Origin: Chrysophaeum taylorii
Lineage: Eukaryota > Sar > Pelagophyceae > Pelagomonadales > Pelagomonadaceae
NCBI GenBank assembly: GCA_029834535.1
Contig: JAQMWT010000578.1
Span: 62,001 to 126,000, forward strand
Reading direction: 5' to 3'
Length of the DNA stretch: 64,000 nucleotides
The position numbers and the translations under genes are program-made. How positions within the stretch are numbered: position 1 is the first letter of the stretch; each line of letters starts with the position of its first letter. Below are positions 1-11,600 of the stretch, piece after piece. The notes beneath the pieces are model-generated. The model was given only the letters and a program-made list of their open reading frames with translations, was not told the DNA's origin and ran no database searches.

Positions 1-1
1 T

Positions 2-622
2 CGTATGCCGCGCGGCCTCAAGCCCCAGGGCATCGCCTTCGTCAACTTGGGTTTGGTCGAGCCCGCCGCGACCAAGTCGGCGCCTCTCGAATTCCGTGCC
101 CTCGAGCCGGGACTCCATCCGTTTACGGGGGCGGTCGTCGTCGACCTCGAGTCGGCGCGCGAGTTCTCGATACCCTCTTTAGCGTCCGTCCTCGTCTTTC
201 ACCGCCGCGTCCCCAACTTCGGCGAGGTTCCCCCTCCGCCCCCGCCCCTCCGAGACGACCCGAACCTCGACCGCCTCGCCGCCGAAAACATCATGGCCAT
301 GCTCCTGCGCAGCCCGTCGGCCCAGTTCGACGACATCAAGGACCCGGACGCCAGAGCGGCCGCGGAGGCCGCGACTTCCGCCTTCTTCCAGCCACCCCCC
401 TACGCCCCGCCCCCGGGCGTTTCGATGCCCGACGCCGAGGCGGCCGCACTCCTCGCTGCTGCTGCTGCTGCTGCTGGTGGTGGTGCAAGCCCCGCCGCCG
501 CGGAATCGCCAACACCATCCGTGCCGCCCCGCGGCGACGACGACCCCGCCTCGGCTCCGGCGCCGGCAAAGCGGCGATCCATCCCGGCGGACGACGACCC
601 CCTCGGTGGCTTTATTGTGTAA
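2..622 (+). CDS. C-terminal part of a gene entering from the left; possibly TRAPPC13-like
   Basis: The reading frame is open to the left edge, so this is the 3' end of a longer gene; the first ATG at 5 need not be the start. The first 70 residues look like a folded beta-rich end, with PLEFRALEPGLHPFTGAVVV followed by an Ile/Val-rich strand ending SVLVFHRR. That pattern (a G-L-x-x-x-T/S-G turn before a final D...VLV strand) recalls the C-terminal beta domain of TRAPP subunit 13, but I recognise it only weakly. The remainder is low complexity: a polyproline stretch (residues about 76-82), an alanine run (about 148-158) and an acidic/proline tail ending in PLGGFIV. The stop is TAA at 620-622. 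The 286 bp that follow to the next gene hold only short GAC and TAC microsatellite runs. I am confident it is coding and unsure of function. Confidence 0.5.
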   Translation, partial: RMPRGLKPQGIAFVNLGLVEPAATKSAPLEFRALEPGLHPFTGAVVVDLESAREFSIPSLASVLVFHRRVPNFGEVPPPPPPLRDDPNLDRLAAENIMAMLLRSPSAQFDDIKDPDARAAAEAATSAFFQPPPYAPPPGVSMPDAEAAALLAAAAAAAGGGASPAAAESPTPSVPPRGDDDPASAPAPAKRRSIPADDDPLGGFIV

Positions 623-908
623 CACGACGACGACGACGACGCATTTCGTGTCCCTATATTCGGATTTTTGGCAGGCGGCTGTGGTGCCGTTCTTGTTGTT
701 GGAACTTGACCAAGTGTTAAGCACCACACATCCTTACTACTACTACTATTCCGCGTCCGCAACAGCGACACGTCACAAATATCTCAGTTTCGTTTTGTGG
801 ACCATCACCATACGAAAGATACGTAGTAGTATAGTTAAAAGAAAGTCTTGAGAGGAGATCTTTTTATGGAGGGAATGTTCGTCAAGACAGAAGCAAACAC
901 TTCTCGTT

Positions 909-2087
909 TTGTGCTGTCATATGACAACACGAAGAAGAGGCTACTATCATTTGGTGGTGGTGATCGTCGCGCGGCAATGTGTCGGCGGCGGCGCGAAGAG
1001 GGCGGAGGACCCCTGGCAGGCCGTGCGCGAGACCCTCGAAGAGTGGCCGTTGATGGATAACTTCGCATTCTCTGCCGGCGAATACTCCGAACGCAAGTTC
1101 ACCTTCGAGCGCGGAAACGTGACGATGCAGAGCGTGCTCCCGGTCATGTCTGCTTCCAAGTTCCCCGCGGCCGTGGGAATCGTCAACAGCCTACGGGAGG
1201 GTATCGTAGGCTTCGACGATCGCGCGTGCGAAATTTTTGAATGGTGGAGTTGCGACTCCGACGACCCGCGATCCCGCGTCACGTTGCGCCACTTGCTCTC
1301 CTTCCGGTCGGGATTCGTGGTCCCCGACGACAATTACGACGTCGTCGATTGTCTCTCTCTCACAAAACCGGACGCGGCCGCGTGGAATTACGAAATCGAG
1401 TCGTGCGCGCGCTCTGTTTACGACGTCGGGATCACCTACGAGCCCGGGACCACCTTCGACTACAACTCCTTCCACCTCCAGATCGCGGGGGCCATCGCGA
1501 CCGTCGTCGCGAACGCGTCGATTAATGATATTTTGGACGAGTACCTCTTCCGACCCGCGGGCATGAGCGATCGAAGCTACTGGAGCCCGCGAGGGGCCCC
1601 CAACCCGCACCTCGCGGCCAATCTGCGGATTACGGGCGACGACTACGACGCTTTTTTGCGAGCGTACCTCTCCTACTCTATCCTCCCCCGAACTGTCGCC
1701 GACGAGATGGAGCGGGACTACCTGGAAAAAAACGTCGACGTGACGCGCAAATCGTGGTTCAACGTCCACTCCCTCGGCCACTACTCGATGTGCAACTGGT
1801 ACGAGTGCCTCTTCAACTACGGCCCCACATTCCGCGCCTCGTGCACCGAAGCGAATCTGCACGTCGACGCCGGCCTCTACGGCTGGTATCCGCTCCTCAA
1901 CCGCCCAGACTCCACCTACTTCCAAATCGTCATGGCCGACATCCCTAAATCGGCAAACAAGACCGACCTCTGGGCCCCCACGATCAACGCCGTCCGCCTC
2001 CGCCTCGCCATCAAGCCCCGCGTCGACCGCGCCCTCGCGCCGCCGCCGCCGCCGCCGCCGCCGCCTAGTTCTTCTTCTCCTAGGTAG
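909..2087 (+). CDS. Beta-lactamase/penicillin-binding-protein-like serine hydrolase
   Basis: This single-exon gene encodes 392 aa of the class C beta-lactamase / LACTB-type superfamily. The hallmarks are in order: an S-x-x-K box in VMSASKFP (about residue 81), the helix and turn VTLRHLLSFRSGF, a tyrosine box FDYNSFHLQIAG (about residue 180; YNS where class C enzymes have Y-x-N), and a C-terminal GLYGWYP strand in place of K-T-G. The core begins with DPWQAVRETLEEW, so the upstream ATG at 909 is preferred over the internal Met near residue 50. Residues 10-22 (YYHLVVVIVA) are hydrophobic and could be a short signal anchor. A run of nine prolines and four serines ends the protein. In eukaryotes the family covers esterases, peptidases and orphan hydrolases, so the substrate cannot be named. 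Its last 8 bp overlap the end of the convergent glycosyltransferase gene. Confidence 0.85.
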   Translation: MCCHMTTRRRGYYHLVVVIVARQCVGGGAKRAEDPWQAVRETLEEWPLMDNFAFSAGEYSERKFTFERGNVTMQSVLPVMSASKFPAAVGIVNSLREGIVGFDDRACEIFEWWSCDSDDPRSRVTLRHLLSFRSGFVVPDDNYDVVDCLSLTKPDAAAWNYEIESCARSVYDVGITYEPGTTFDYNSFHLQIAGAIATVVANASINDILDEYLFRPAGMSDRSYWSPRGAPNPHLAANLRITGDDYDAFLRAYLSYSILPRTVADEMERDYLEKNVDVTRKSWFNVHSLGHYSMCNWYECLFNYGPTFRASCTEANLHVDAGLYGWYPLLNRPDSTYFQIVMADIPKSANKTDLWAPTINAVRLRLAIKPRVDRALAPPPPPPPPPSSSSPR

Positions 2088-3450
2088 AGGAGGAGGAGGT
2101 GCCCGCGAGGAGGAGGTTGCGTTCGATGATGTCGAGGGCTTTGACGGGGCCAAAGACCTCATCGGAGGAAGAAAAGGCGATATCTTTGAGCTTTCGGGCG
2201 TTGGTTTGGTACGACGATTGCGGGTCGAGGATCTGTTTGAGCTTGGCGTAGACCTCGCGTTCGTCGAACCGCTCCTCTTCCCGGACCCGCGGAAGAGCGG
2301 GGACGGCCATGATACCGGCGTTCCGGTCTGCCGAGTCCAAGACCGCCGCGACCCCGAGTTTTGCCGCAAAGACCGAGTTAACGGGCTGATCCCCGCCGAT
2401 CGGCGCCGCGAGCACGGGCGTCGCCGTCGCGAACGCCTCGGTCAGCCCGTTCCAGCCGCAGTGATTGAGGAAGCAGGCGACCCTGGGCGACTTGAGCAGC
2501 GCGAGCTGCGGGATCCAGTCCACAACCATCAGCCAGTCCTCCTCCTCCTCCTGGTCACCCACCGCCTCGTCAAAAATTTGCCTTTCGCTCACCTTCCAGA
2601 CGACGCGCCACTCGTCCTTGCCGCGTCGCAAACCCTTATAAAGTTCGCGCGTCCCGTGCACTGTCAGCGAATGTACCCACAAGGTCCCAAAGGACACCAG
2701 GATGATCGGCTTTTCTTCTTCCGCGTCTCCCAAAAAAAACGGCGCAACGACGCTTTCGTCGACGGGTTTCTCGTAGGCGGCGAACGTCCTAATGAGGTGA
2801 ACCTTCGAGGGCATCTTTGTTCGGAAGCAGGACCACGACGACTCGAGGATCGACGGGTCGATGCTCGAGCAGAACACCCCGACGCAGTGAGCGTACATCT
2901 CGCGGAGCGCGATGCCCAACTGCTCCGATCTGAACGCGGCCGTCGACGACAGCTTCATCATCAAGTACCCGATCCATTCCTCCCCCGACAGGGGCACGTC
3001 GCAGCCCATCAACCCAAGAATGGTCGGCGGACCCGGCATCGAGACGTAGTAAGGTACGCCCAGCCGCCGCCACGCGCGCGCGGCCGCCAGCGACATAAAA
3101 TCCGCCACGCCCGCGACGGGTCCCGGCGCGCGCGCCATAATCTCTCGCGTCGCCGCTTCGATCGGCGCCTCGCGGCTCGAGTTGAAGTCAACCACCCGCA
3201 GCTGGTAATTGCTCGCACGCGTTATCTCGACGAGCTCGTCGAAGTCGCTGGGGTCGTCGACGACTACCAAAACGTCCTCGACGTCGCGTCCGAACAGTTT
3301 TCGAACGTCTGACTCGTTTGGCTCGCCGACGATGAACTTTGCCGCGAGCCCGCGGTCGAGGGCTTCGCAGCACAGCGACACCAACGGGTTCATGTGCCCG
3401 GGCCCGACGAGCGCGTTCACAACTAACGTTGTCGTCGAGGCGTCGCGCAT
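2080..3450 (-). CDS. UDP-glycosyltransferase (GT1 family)
   Basis: The 456-aa product has the normal length of a GT1 enzyme. The N-terminal half starts MRDASTTTLVVNALVGPGHMNPLV, the usual acceptor-side Rossmann strand with the G-H-x-x-P turn. The C-terminal half carries the nucleotide-sugar signature: VDWIPQLALLKSPRVACF, then NHCGWNGLTEAF with the catalytic-side H-C-G-W-N, then PIGGDQPVNS with the terminal D-Q that contacts the sugar. No signal peptide or membrane anchor is visible, so it is probably cytosolic, moving a sugar from a UDP donor onto a small acceptor such as a sterol, lipid or secondary metabolite. It is single-exon. The stop codon lies inside the 3' end of the convergent beta-lactamase-like gene (8-bp overlap), so the two transcripts must overlap at their 3' ends. 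Confidence 0.9.
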   Translation of the reverse strand: MRDASTTTLVVNALVGPGHMNPLVSLCCEALDRGLAAKFIVGEPNESDVRKLFGRDVEDVLVVVDDPSDFDELVEITRASNYQLRVVDFNSSREAPIEAATREIMARAPGPVAGVADFMSLAAARAWRRLGVPYYVSMPGPPTILGLMGCDVPLSGEEWIGYLMMKLSSTAAFRSEQLGIALREMYAHCVGVFCSSIDPSILESSWSCFRTKMPSKVHLIRTFAAYEKPVDESVVAPFFLGDAEEEKPIILVSFGTLWVHSLTVHGTRELYKGLRRGKDEWRVVWKVSERQIFDEAVGDQEEEEDWLMVVDWIPQLALLKSPRVACFLNHCGWNGLTEAFATATPVLAAPIGGDQPVNSVFAAKLGVAAVLDSADRNAGIMAVPALPRVREEERFDEREVYAKLKQILDPQSSYQTNARKLKDIAFSSSDEVFGPVKALDIIERNLLLAGTSSSST

Positions 3451-3596
3451 CTCCTTCCTATATTACCGTTCTGATTGAACAAAAGTACGTCGCTTTTTAC
3501 AATAATAAATCGCTGCCTGATATGGCAGAATCTGGACTCCTCGCCTCGACTTTTTTTTCGTGAGCAAGGCTTGGTTTGTGTCGGGGCGCCACCCCA

Positions 3597-3621
3597 AGTC
3601 AAGTCAAGTCAAGTCAAGCAC
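3597..3621. repeat. (AGTCA)n microsatellite
   Basis: Five tandem AGTCA units lie in the non-coding stretch between the glycosyltransferase start and the transposase remnant. Confidence 0.8.
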
Positions 3622-3839
3622 ACAAAGTGGTTGGGCGTCATCACCGCGGAGCAGCACCTCCCAGGATTGTGGCTCTCGCGTGTTGTTGGCGAGTGGTCTT
3701 CCAGGAGGACTCCGGGACGCGCGCCAGCGCGTGAGCTCCACGCGAGATTCTCTGCGGCCCAAGGTATTACTTAGTAGAACTATACTCCCCGCCGTACTTC
3801 TCGAATATTTCCCCCAAGAAGGCCAGCAGAAGAGATAGA

Positions 3840-4420
3840 AACCAAGGCAAACTGCGACGAGATGGTGGAGGCGCGTTTCGAGGGCATTCTGCGTGCCGAG
3901 CTTGTCGACGCAGACATCATGGATGAGAGCAGAACCATCGCCGACCCCCGCCGCTGTATCCTGAATGTCGACGAGACGCCGTAATTCGCTGACTTCCCTG
4001 CAAAGGGCAACGCCAAGATGAAGTCCAAAGTGTCGACCACATTTCCATCGTGGCAGCCACCATCAACCGCGAGTGCAATACTGTCATGATGTGCTGGGGC
4101 CTCGACGGCTTCAACTACGGTCTCCAGCTTATCGTCGTTTGCCGGACCATCACCGAAAACCTTTCCCCGACGAGCTCGCCGCATTCGAAAAAAGAAGATA
4201 TGCGAGGAATTCAAGTTCAGCTCGCATGGAAAATCTTGTCGAACATGCAGTACTGCGGCGCCCTCACCTGTTCTGCGCCTCGTTGGTCCGTTTGAGCTCG
4301 TTGTTGTTTGTTACCTTTTTGGGACGAGGGGTTGTGGTACACAGTGGTACACGCGCTCCCGGCCGAAGGCCTCGAGGGCGTCGAGGTCGACCCGACACAG
4401 CTTTTCGACGGCTCAATTCT
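3840..4420 (+). mobile_element. Decayed DDE-superfamily transposase (DNA transposon remnant)
   Basis: Translated pieces on the plus strand show ILNVDETPQ-type sequence around 3958-3981 (with a stop directly after P), then FADFPAKGNAKMKSKV, then, one frame over, VAATINREC and MCWGLDGFNYGLQLIV (4050-4130), followed by TITENL, PDELAAFEKRRYARN and related residues to about 4300. An N-V-D-E-T box followed about 35 residues later by an M-x-W-G-L-D-G-F strand is typical of DDE endonucleases of pogo/CENP-B-like transposons. The frame changes at least twice and is interrupted by a stop, so no intact transposase can be made. No terminal inverted repeats were found by eye. The stretch 4420-5326 holds no recognisable gene; it may contain more of the same element. 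Confidence 0.55.
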
Positions 4421-5326
4421 GGTGTAATCACCTGATTGGTCCTGGAGCTCCGGAGGGAACTAACTCCTCGGAGACGCCATCGACGACTTGCTTGTCCAGC
4501 TCCAGGATGAGAGCTTTTGGACGACCTGAATCTAGACTTTTCTCCAGTCATATGCGTGGAACACGCCGGCATCGTCATGGAGGCGACCTTCCAGGGCCGC
4601 CGCTTGGAGCAAGGGTTCACTCCAGAGCGCCGAGATAGCACCTCGATGCGCGTGGCCAGGCGGCGCAAATCTATGGGCAAATTGGCCGCAATTTCGAACC
4701 ACAAAAAGCACGCCATCATCCGTCCAAACGACAGGAGGTCCAGGCCTCGGGCACTCTGCGCGACACACTGCGGCGTCGAACGCCTGGCTCCTCTCTCAAA
4801 ATTGGCGTCCGAAAGACAGAATTCGAGGTGCAGGAATTCAGGATTCCAACGGCTGAAATTTGGGGCTGAGAGTTTTGCTGCTGCCCACCCGTCTCCTCAA
4901 TATGAGCCAGGCTCCCCGAAGCCTGGTTATGGGCCCCTGGATAGTAATGCGTAATTCCGCCATTGCGGTTTTCGCGTAGACTACGGGTGGAGAGGGCGCG
5001 GGAGATCGAGATCCAACCTCGAACTGTCCGCCCTAGAGACGGGAACTTCCTCCTTTTCCCCTTTAAAAAAAAAATCCTAGAGCTCAGTAAGAAAGAACCT
5101 CACATTCCAAAACCTCCGAAAGATAGGTAGAAGACGACCCATCAACGAGCCTTCTAACGACGCCCCGCCTTTGGGCCTTTATAAGTCTCGGCTCGCAACA
5201 AGAGACCCAACCCCTTCTTCTTAGCCGTCGACCTATAAAACCTCCAAGCCTCGTATCCTTCAGTATCCTTCTTCACCGAGCCTCGCCGGCCTTCGCAATT
5301 GTATTTTATATGTCTTACGAGAACCT

Positions 5327-5626
5327 TCACATTCGTCGTCGTTTGATGTCGTCGAGGACGCTCTGGAGCGCCGCGTTCTGGCCCTCCACGTCGCCGACCC
5401 GGAGGTCATTGCGGCCGCGCAGTTTCTCGCCGCGTTCGCCAATGTTTTTGTGCGACTGGCCAATCGCCCACTGCATCACCAAGTACCCTCCAACGAGGAC
5501 GGGAATCGGGTACACGAACTGCATGTATATGTGCGCGGGCACGCCCCACAACGGGGGTAGCTTGATGCGCGTCTGGTGTATGGGCTTTATCACCTTCTCG
5601 CTCCACCACTCGAACAACCCAAACAT
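5327..5626 (-). CDS. Small single-pass membrane protein, possibly a QCR8-like complex III subunit
   Basis: This 99-aa frame begins 30 bp after the stop of the upstream 2,265-aa gene on the same strand. It encodes MFGLFEWWSEKVIKP, then LPPLWGVPAHIYMQFVYPIP with a membrane helix VLVGGYLVMQWAIG (about residues 43-60), then a charged tail with a short coiled coil (LQSVLDDIKRR). The layout P-x-L-W before a helix carrying P-x-L-V-x-G-Y-L-x-x-x-W resembles the small ubiquinol-cytochrome c reductase subunit 8 (UcrQ/QCR8), but the similarity is short. A CCTAACCC box (AGGGTTAG-type on the gene strand) at 5633-5640 lies 7 bp upstream of the ATG, as at several other starts in this window, which supports it as a separate gene whose promoter lies in the 3' end of its neighbour. 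Alternatively it is a 3'-UTR frame. Confidence 0.5.
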   Translation of the reverse strand: MFGLFEWWSEKVIKPIHQTRIKLPPLWGVPAHIYMQFVYPIPVLVGGYLVMQWAIGQSHKNIGERGEKLRGRNDLRVGDVEGQNAALQSVLDDIKRRRM

Positions 5627-5656
5627 TTTTATCCTAACCCGTCCACATCACCGAGT

Positions 5657-8600
5657 TTACTCCCTAACCCTTATCTCTTCCCCGTCGGGGGCGTCGTCGG
5701 GCCTCGAAAGGTCCGAGGGGGGCATCGTCTCAATGCCATAGTCGTCCTGCCATCGCCCAGGGTACTCCTCGGCGAACCCGATCCAGCACGCCGCGCAGTA
5801 CCACTCCTCCTTGTGGGTGACCGAGAAGGCGCCACCGGACGAGTGCGTCGTCTCGCAGCACCACTCGCTCGCGCATAACACGGCAGCCGTGGCCTCCTCG
5901 CCACCATCCCGCCGATCACCATCTCCCCCCGCCACTACGTGGTGCTCGTGCAGAGAATCATCATCGTCGTCGTCGTCGTCGAAGGGCGGTCCACCGCCGA
6001 ACCTGCCGCCATCTTGACCACTCGTCCTCGCCTGGTGCTCGTGCAGAGAATCATCGTCGTCGTCGTCGTCGTCGAAGGGCGGTCCACCGCCGAACCTGCC
6101 GCCATCTTGACCACTCGTCCTCGCCTGGTGCTCGTGCAGAGAATCATCGTCGTCGTCGTCGTCGTCGAAGCCCGGTCCCCCGAACCCGCCGCTGCTAATG
6201 AATGATGGGACGCCCTGTCGCATGCTCTCGAGCTGCGGCGTCATCCGTCCCGGCTCTTGCGCGTCACCAAAAAATCTCGCGATACTTAGTCTCGGTCGGC
6301 CGACCGTGCCCTCTTCGAAGCCCGGCGACGACGCATTTGTAGGAAATCCCGGCGACGACGACGACGCCCCGTCAACAGGAATTGATTTCGAGTCTTCTCC
6401 GACGCGCGCGAATAGGCCGCCCAGAAAGCTTCCAAACATCGACCGTCGTTGCGCCGACGGCGACTCGAGCGTCGCCGGCAAATCGGCGCCAACTCTCGCG
6501 TACGCAGGCTCCTCAAGAGTCGCTGGGATGTCAACAGTTGCGTCGTTCCCAGCCTTCGAGTAAGCGGGTTCCTCGAGATTCGCGGCCGCGTCGACAGAGT
6601 CTGCGACCAACGCGTAGGCAGCGCGCGGCGACGATACTACCTCAATCCCGTGGTGTTCGTGATAGCTGCGATACCACTCGTCGCCGAGATGAGACAGGTC
6701 TGTGAAGTCTGGTATGTCGCCATCGAATACTGTGTCCGTAGGATGCGCGGCTTGGTGACTCCTACTTCCGCCGTTGTTGGCTGCTTGACGAGCCCGCGAC
6801 GGCCCATCGTCACCGGGAACCCCAATCCGTGGCTCGCTTGCGGCCTCCATTGTTTCTTCCAGAGCACACGCTGCTGGAATATCATCCGGTCGCGGACACT
6901 CCCGCGACAAACTCGACCTTGCTGCTTGGCAGCTCGAAAAGGGAACGTGCGTCGCCTCTTGGCCGCCGCCGGTAGCACATCCTCCATCTTCGTCGGTCGT
7001 CGCTTTTGAACACTCGCCCTCGACGTTCGGACGCCTTGGAAGAACCTCATTCGAGCTTTCGGATTCACGGGTTGGCTCGACGATGGCGCCGGAGTTTGGA
7101 CGCGTTTGAGCCTTCTTGAAGCCAGAACGACGCGCCTCGTTAAGATCTTTGCTCACAGTTTGGTCGACGATGCTGTCCACACTGGTACGCGTTTGGCCTC
7201 CGCTGCTTGAGTCGACAATCTGACCTACATTATGATTATACCTCGGAGCACATTCGTTGGTCGGCTCGACGACGTTCGCGCGCTTTGGAACAACAACTTC
7301 GCCGGAGTCTTCGACCACCACAAGCTGACTCACTTCGCTTACAAAAATGTTGCTCCTCATAGCTCCGTCTGTAGACTCGGCGATCGTAGGCTCTCGGCTT
7401 TGCGGAGAAATCCGACTTGGGGATGGAATGGGCTGAGTCGAACACGCGACCGACGCGCTCGTTGTTGTTGCATTTTCGACCTCTTGTGTCGTCAACAGGT
7501 GGCGCTGCGCCTCTCGAATAGTAGTTTCCTGTGTCGCTGGCGCACCCATGGTCGATGCAGCGTGTGGTGCTGCGGTGCTGGCTAAAACCTCGAGGTATCC
7601 ATTCGACGACGCCGTATTTGTCGTCGTTTTGTACTCATCATCATCACTTTTGGCTCGTACGTCGCTAGGAAACGATGGCTGTGAACCAAGGACTTTTTCT
7701 TCTGCAACAATAGCTGCGGGGCGATTCCGATGGTCGGAATCGTCTTCTTCGACACGGTGCGGTGGCAAAGTTGTTTCGGGAGAAGCTAATTTTTTCGCGC
7801 ATGCCTTCCGAAAAAGCCCAGAGTCACTCGGTGCCGCGACGCGTGGCAGCGGGGATATCTCCCCGGAGCAGTGTCGTTCCGGGACAAAGTCTTCTTTGTT
7901 CGCAGCAGCAGTCGGTGGTTCCTCTCGAAACTCCATTTGAATGACTGGTTCTTTTGGCCTTGATGGGGCTACAGGCATCGAAGAGGGATATCGAACGGTA
8001 TCGGCAACGGGCGTTTTCTCGCACAGCCCTGTCCCCGCGGCAGGCGGACCAACAAGCTCCGTCGAGTCATTCGAGACGCATTTGTCGTGCGTGAAGGAAG
8101 TCGTCAAATCGAACTCGGTTCGAATGACTGGCTCTGATGGGGCTAAGGCAATCGAAACTGGAGGATACCGAGCCGCGACGGCTACGGACAGTTCCGCACG
8201 CAGCCTTGTCCGCGCATCAGGCGCAACAAGCTCCGTCGAGTGATTCGAGATGCAGCTGTCGTCTGCGCGTGAAGTCGCCACATTGAACTCCGTTCTATTC
8301 ACTGGCTCTGATGCGGCTATGGGCTTCGAAGTAGGATATCGAGCTGCGTCGTCGTCAACGGGGAGTTCTTCACACAGCCCTGTCCGCACAGCAGGCGCAA
8401 TAAGCTCCGTCGAAGAATGATTCAAGACGCATTCTTCGTTTCGAGTAAGAGAAATCGGCGTATCCCCGCACGCTTCTAAATTCGTGATTGGCTCAGCGAG
8501 TTCTAATGCTCGACGAGACGCAGCGGGTATCAACTCAACTCGTTTCGCAGGTGCTGGCGGCGGCATTTCGCGTTCTGCCGTGAGCACGACGTGAGAAGGA

Positions 8601-11600
8601 TGTCCAAGCGACAACATCATTCCCGCGTCTCTAATGGCAGATTTGTCGCGGTTTGTTGCACTCGCTGGCATCCATTCATTTCCCGTTGGGCACATTGCTG
8701 CTGGCAGCTGTGGCTCGACCCACGGCGGAGAAGCAGCCTGCTTTGAGAGAGACTCGTCTCTTTCCATCGCAGCATGAGGGTCGTCGCGGTGTCCCATTGT
8801 GGTCACGACTGGCACCGTGGGCTTCTCTTTTTTCGCCATGAACACCGGCTCGTCGGTCGCACGCGTATCAAGGACCGACACGGAAGGCCCGATCCGGATA
8901 TCGAACACGACACCGCGCCTTGCCCTGCGCGGCATGTCGGTAACCTTTGTGTCGAGAATCGGGGCCGCTGGCACTATAGCAGGATTGTCTGCTGAAGCCA
9001 GTGACTCGCACCGCGGGCTGTCTTCGTCGTTGTCGCAGCTGATACACGGCTCAACAGCTACTTTCAAGAGCCCTTCATCAAGAGACAACAACTCCGATGA
9101 AGGCCGCATCCGGGTATCAAACACGACACCGCGCCTTGCCCTGCGCGGCTCGTCCGTAAGTTTTGTGTCGAGAACTGGCGCCGCTGGCACTGTAGCAGGA
9201 TTGTCTGCTGAAGCCAGTGACTCGCACCGCGGGCTGTCTTCGTCGTTGTCGCAGCTGATACACGGCTCAACAGCTACTTTCAAGAGCCCTTCATCAAGAG
9301 ACAACAACTCCGATGAAGGCCGCATCCGGGTATCAAACACGACACCGCGCCTTGCCCTGCGCGGCATGTCGGTAACCTTTGTGTCGAGAACCGGCGCCGC
9401 TGGCACTGTAGCAGGATTGTCTGCTGAAGCCAGTGACTCGCACTGCGGGCTGTCTTCGTCGTTGTCGCAGCTGATACACGGCTCAACAGCTACTTTCAAG
9501 AGCCCTTCATCAAGAGACAACAACTCCGATGAAGGCCGCATCCGGGTATCAAACACGACACCGCGCCTTGCCCTGCGCGGCTCGTCCGTAAGTTTTGTGT
9601 CGAGAACCGGCGCCGCTGGCACTGTAGCAGGATGATTTACTGCTGAAGCCAGTGACTCGCACCGCGGGCTGTCTTCATCTTTGTCGCAGCTGACACACGG
9701 TTCAACAGCTACTTTCAAGAGCCCTTCATCAAGAGACAACAACTCGGATGGCATCGTCGTACTTTCGGTCTGTAGCAAAGGCTTGGCATCTAGGCTCCGC
9801 GCACCACTGCTCGTTGGCGAGTCGTGAAACGAAGCGGTCCTCGTCAGCACGACCACATTTTCCGCCGCAGAAGATGATCCACCGTCCCTGGACTCGCCTT
9901 CCGCGTTCATTCTAAGAACAGTGCGTGAAAACAACGATGCGCTTTTCGGTGCGCTCGCGATGTTGTCTGGTGCCTGCTGCATGGCCGTTTTTTGCAAAGA
10001 GGGCGCGGGCGGCGGCTTCTGCATTGAGGTATGGGCCTTCTGCTCCATGCGGGTAGACGACAAGGTCGATCTCGCGTTGACGTCCATGAATGTTGTTGGT
10101 GCTGCTCGTTGCTCATCTCGCATAAGCGGCCGGCTGCACTTTGTGCACGTTGAGCAAGCTGAAAGATTCCAGTTCCCACACGCGCGACATTCCCAATTCC
10201 CAGAGCTTTCGTTGTGCTTAAGTGGAATCGGGGTCACGCCGTCAGATTGCGGAGTATGGGTCGCGATTGGCCCTTTCTGAGCTCTTAAGACTTCGCTTTC
10301 GCGTTCAGCACATGTCGCAGCCGCACTGAAAGGGGTCAGAACCGACGCGAGTCGCACCTGCCTGTCGCCTGATGCTCCAAGGACGGCGTCATTCTTGCTG
10401 ATCGAAGGTGTCACCGGTGCGGAATCCACCTTCTTCTTCAGGCGCGCGTCATTTGCTTCGCCGGCTGTTGGTTCCACCACACCCACCATTTCGTTGTCGA
10501 CGATAGGAGATATCGACGACGCGGCGAGTGTTGAATCTTCAGCTCCGAACATGAGCCTTCCAAAGACGGAACCGGAACGCTCCCTTGACGTTGACGCGCC
10601 CGCGAGCGAACTGCGTATCCAGTCGCCGATTGACGGCTTCTCGTTGGCGTCGTCGCCGCTCCAAACGCCGGGAGAACCGTTGGAAGATTTTTTGCTTTCG
10701 ATGGAATCGGCAGCGCGGTACGCCTCTTTCACGACGGACGGCAAAAGTTCACCGGTGTGCACCTCGTCGGCACACCGTGACTCAACACGGACCCCATCGG
10801 CCGAGGGTTCCACCACTATTATATTTGCGGTTCTTACTTTCGCAGCTGCGGAGGAAAGGTCTGTCATCGCGACTTTTTCATCCGGAACGCGAGTCTCTGC
10901 GACGAAGCATGGCGACTCGGTTCCATCACACCCGCGTTTTCCATCATGAGCGAAAATTGATCTATCGTCGAGCCCCACGACAGCGTCGTCGTCGTCGTCG
11001 AGGTCTACGTGCACTGACTGACGCGTCTGGTCGGGCAGAGGGGTGCCCTGGAACAACGGCTTTCGTGTGCTCCTGGTGGTCGAGGGCTCTTGGATAGCGT
11101 CGGGCGTCGAGTGGAGGTCGCTTTCCTCAAGAAGTGGCGGCACGGTCTTTTTTGTCTCGATGGTGGTCCAGGTCCAGGTCCCCGGCGGCGCGTTCGCCAT
11201 CGACGATGCCGCTACCGGTGTTAGCTCGTCGAGCGTAGCGCGATCGACGGGCGCCGTCCCGGACGGCGAAGAGGGCTCAACAACATCGGATTGAAGGGCC
11301 TCCGCGAAGGCGCGGCGCCAGCGAGCGTGGTCCGAGCGCGCCCGAAATCGCTTTGGTGGTCTCGCGCCGGCGCTCGGCCGGACGTCGATGCGGGCGCCAT
11401 CGATGCTAACGTCTGAAGCCTCAAACAACGCGATCGCGCCGCTATTCACGCGACGGCCTTCGGGCCTATGGTATCGAAAAAGCGCCACCGGACTCGTCGG
11501 ATGGCGCGCCGTCGCCGTCAGGAGCTCGCAGGCCGCAGCAGTCCAAGCGCCGTCGCTTCGAAGTTCGTCGAGGTGGCCTCGCGCGACCCTGCGGAACGAG

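Noticed and set aside
1191-2369. 392-codon minus-strand frame across the beta-lactamase-like gene
   Set aside because: Shadow of the real gene; GC-rich codons give long antisense frames and no domain is seen.
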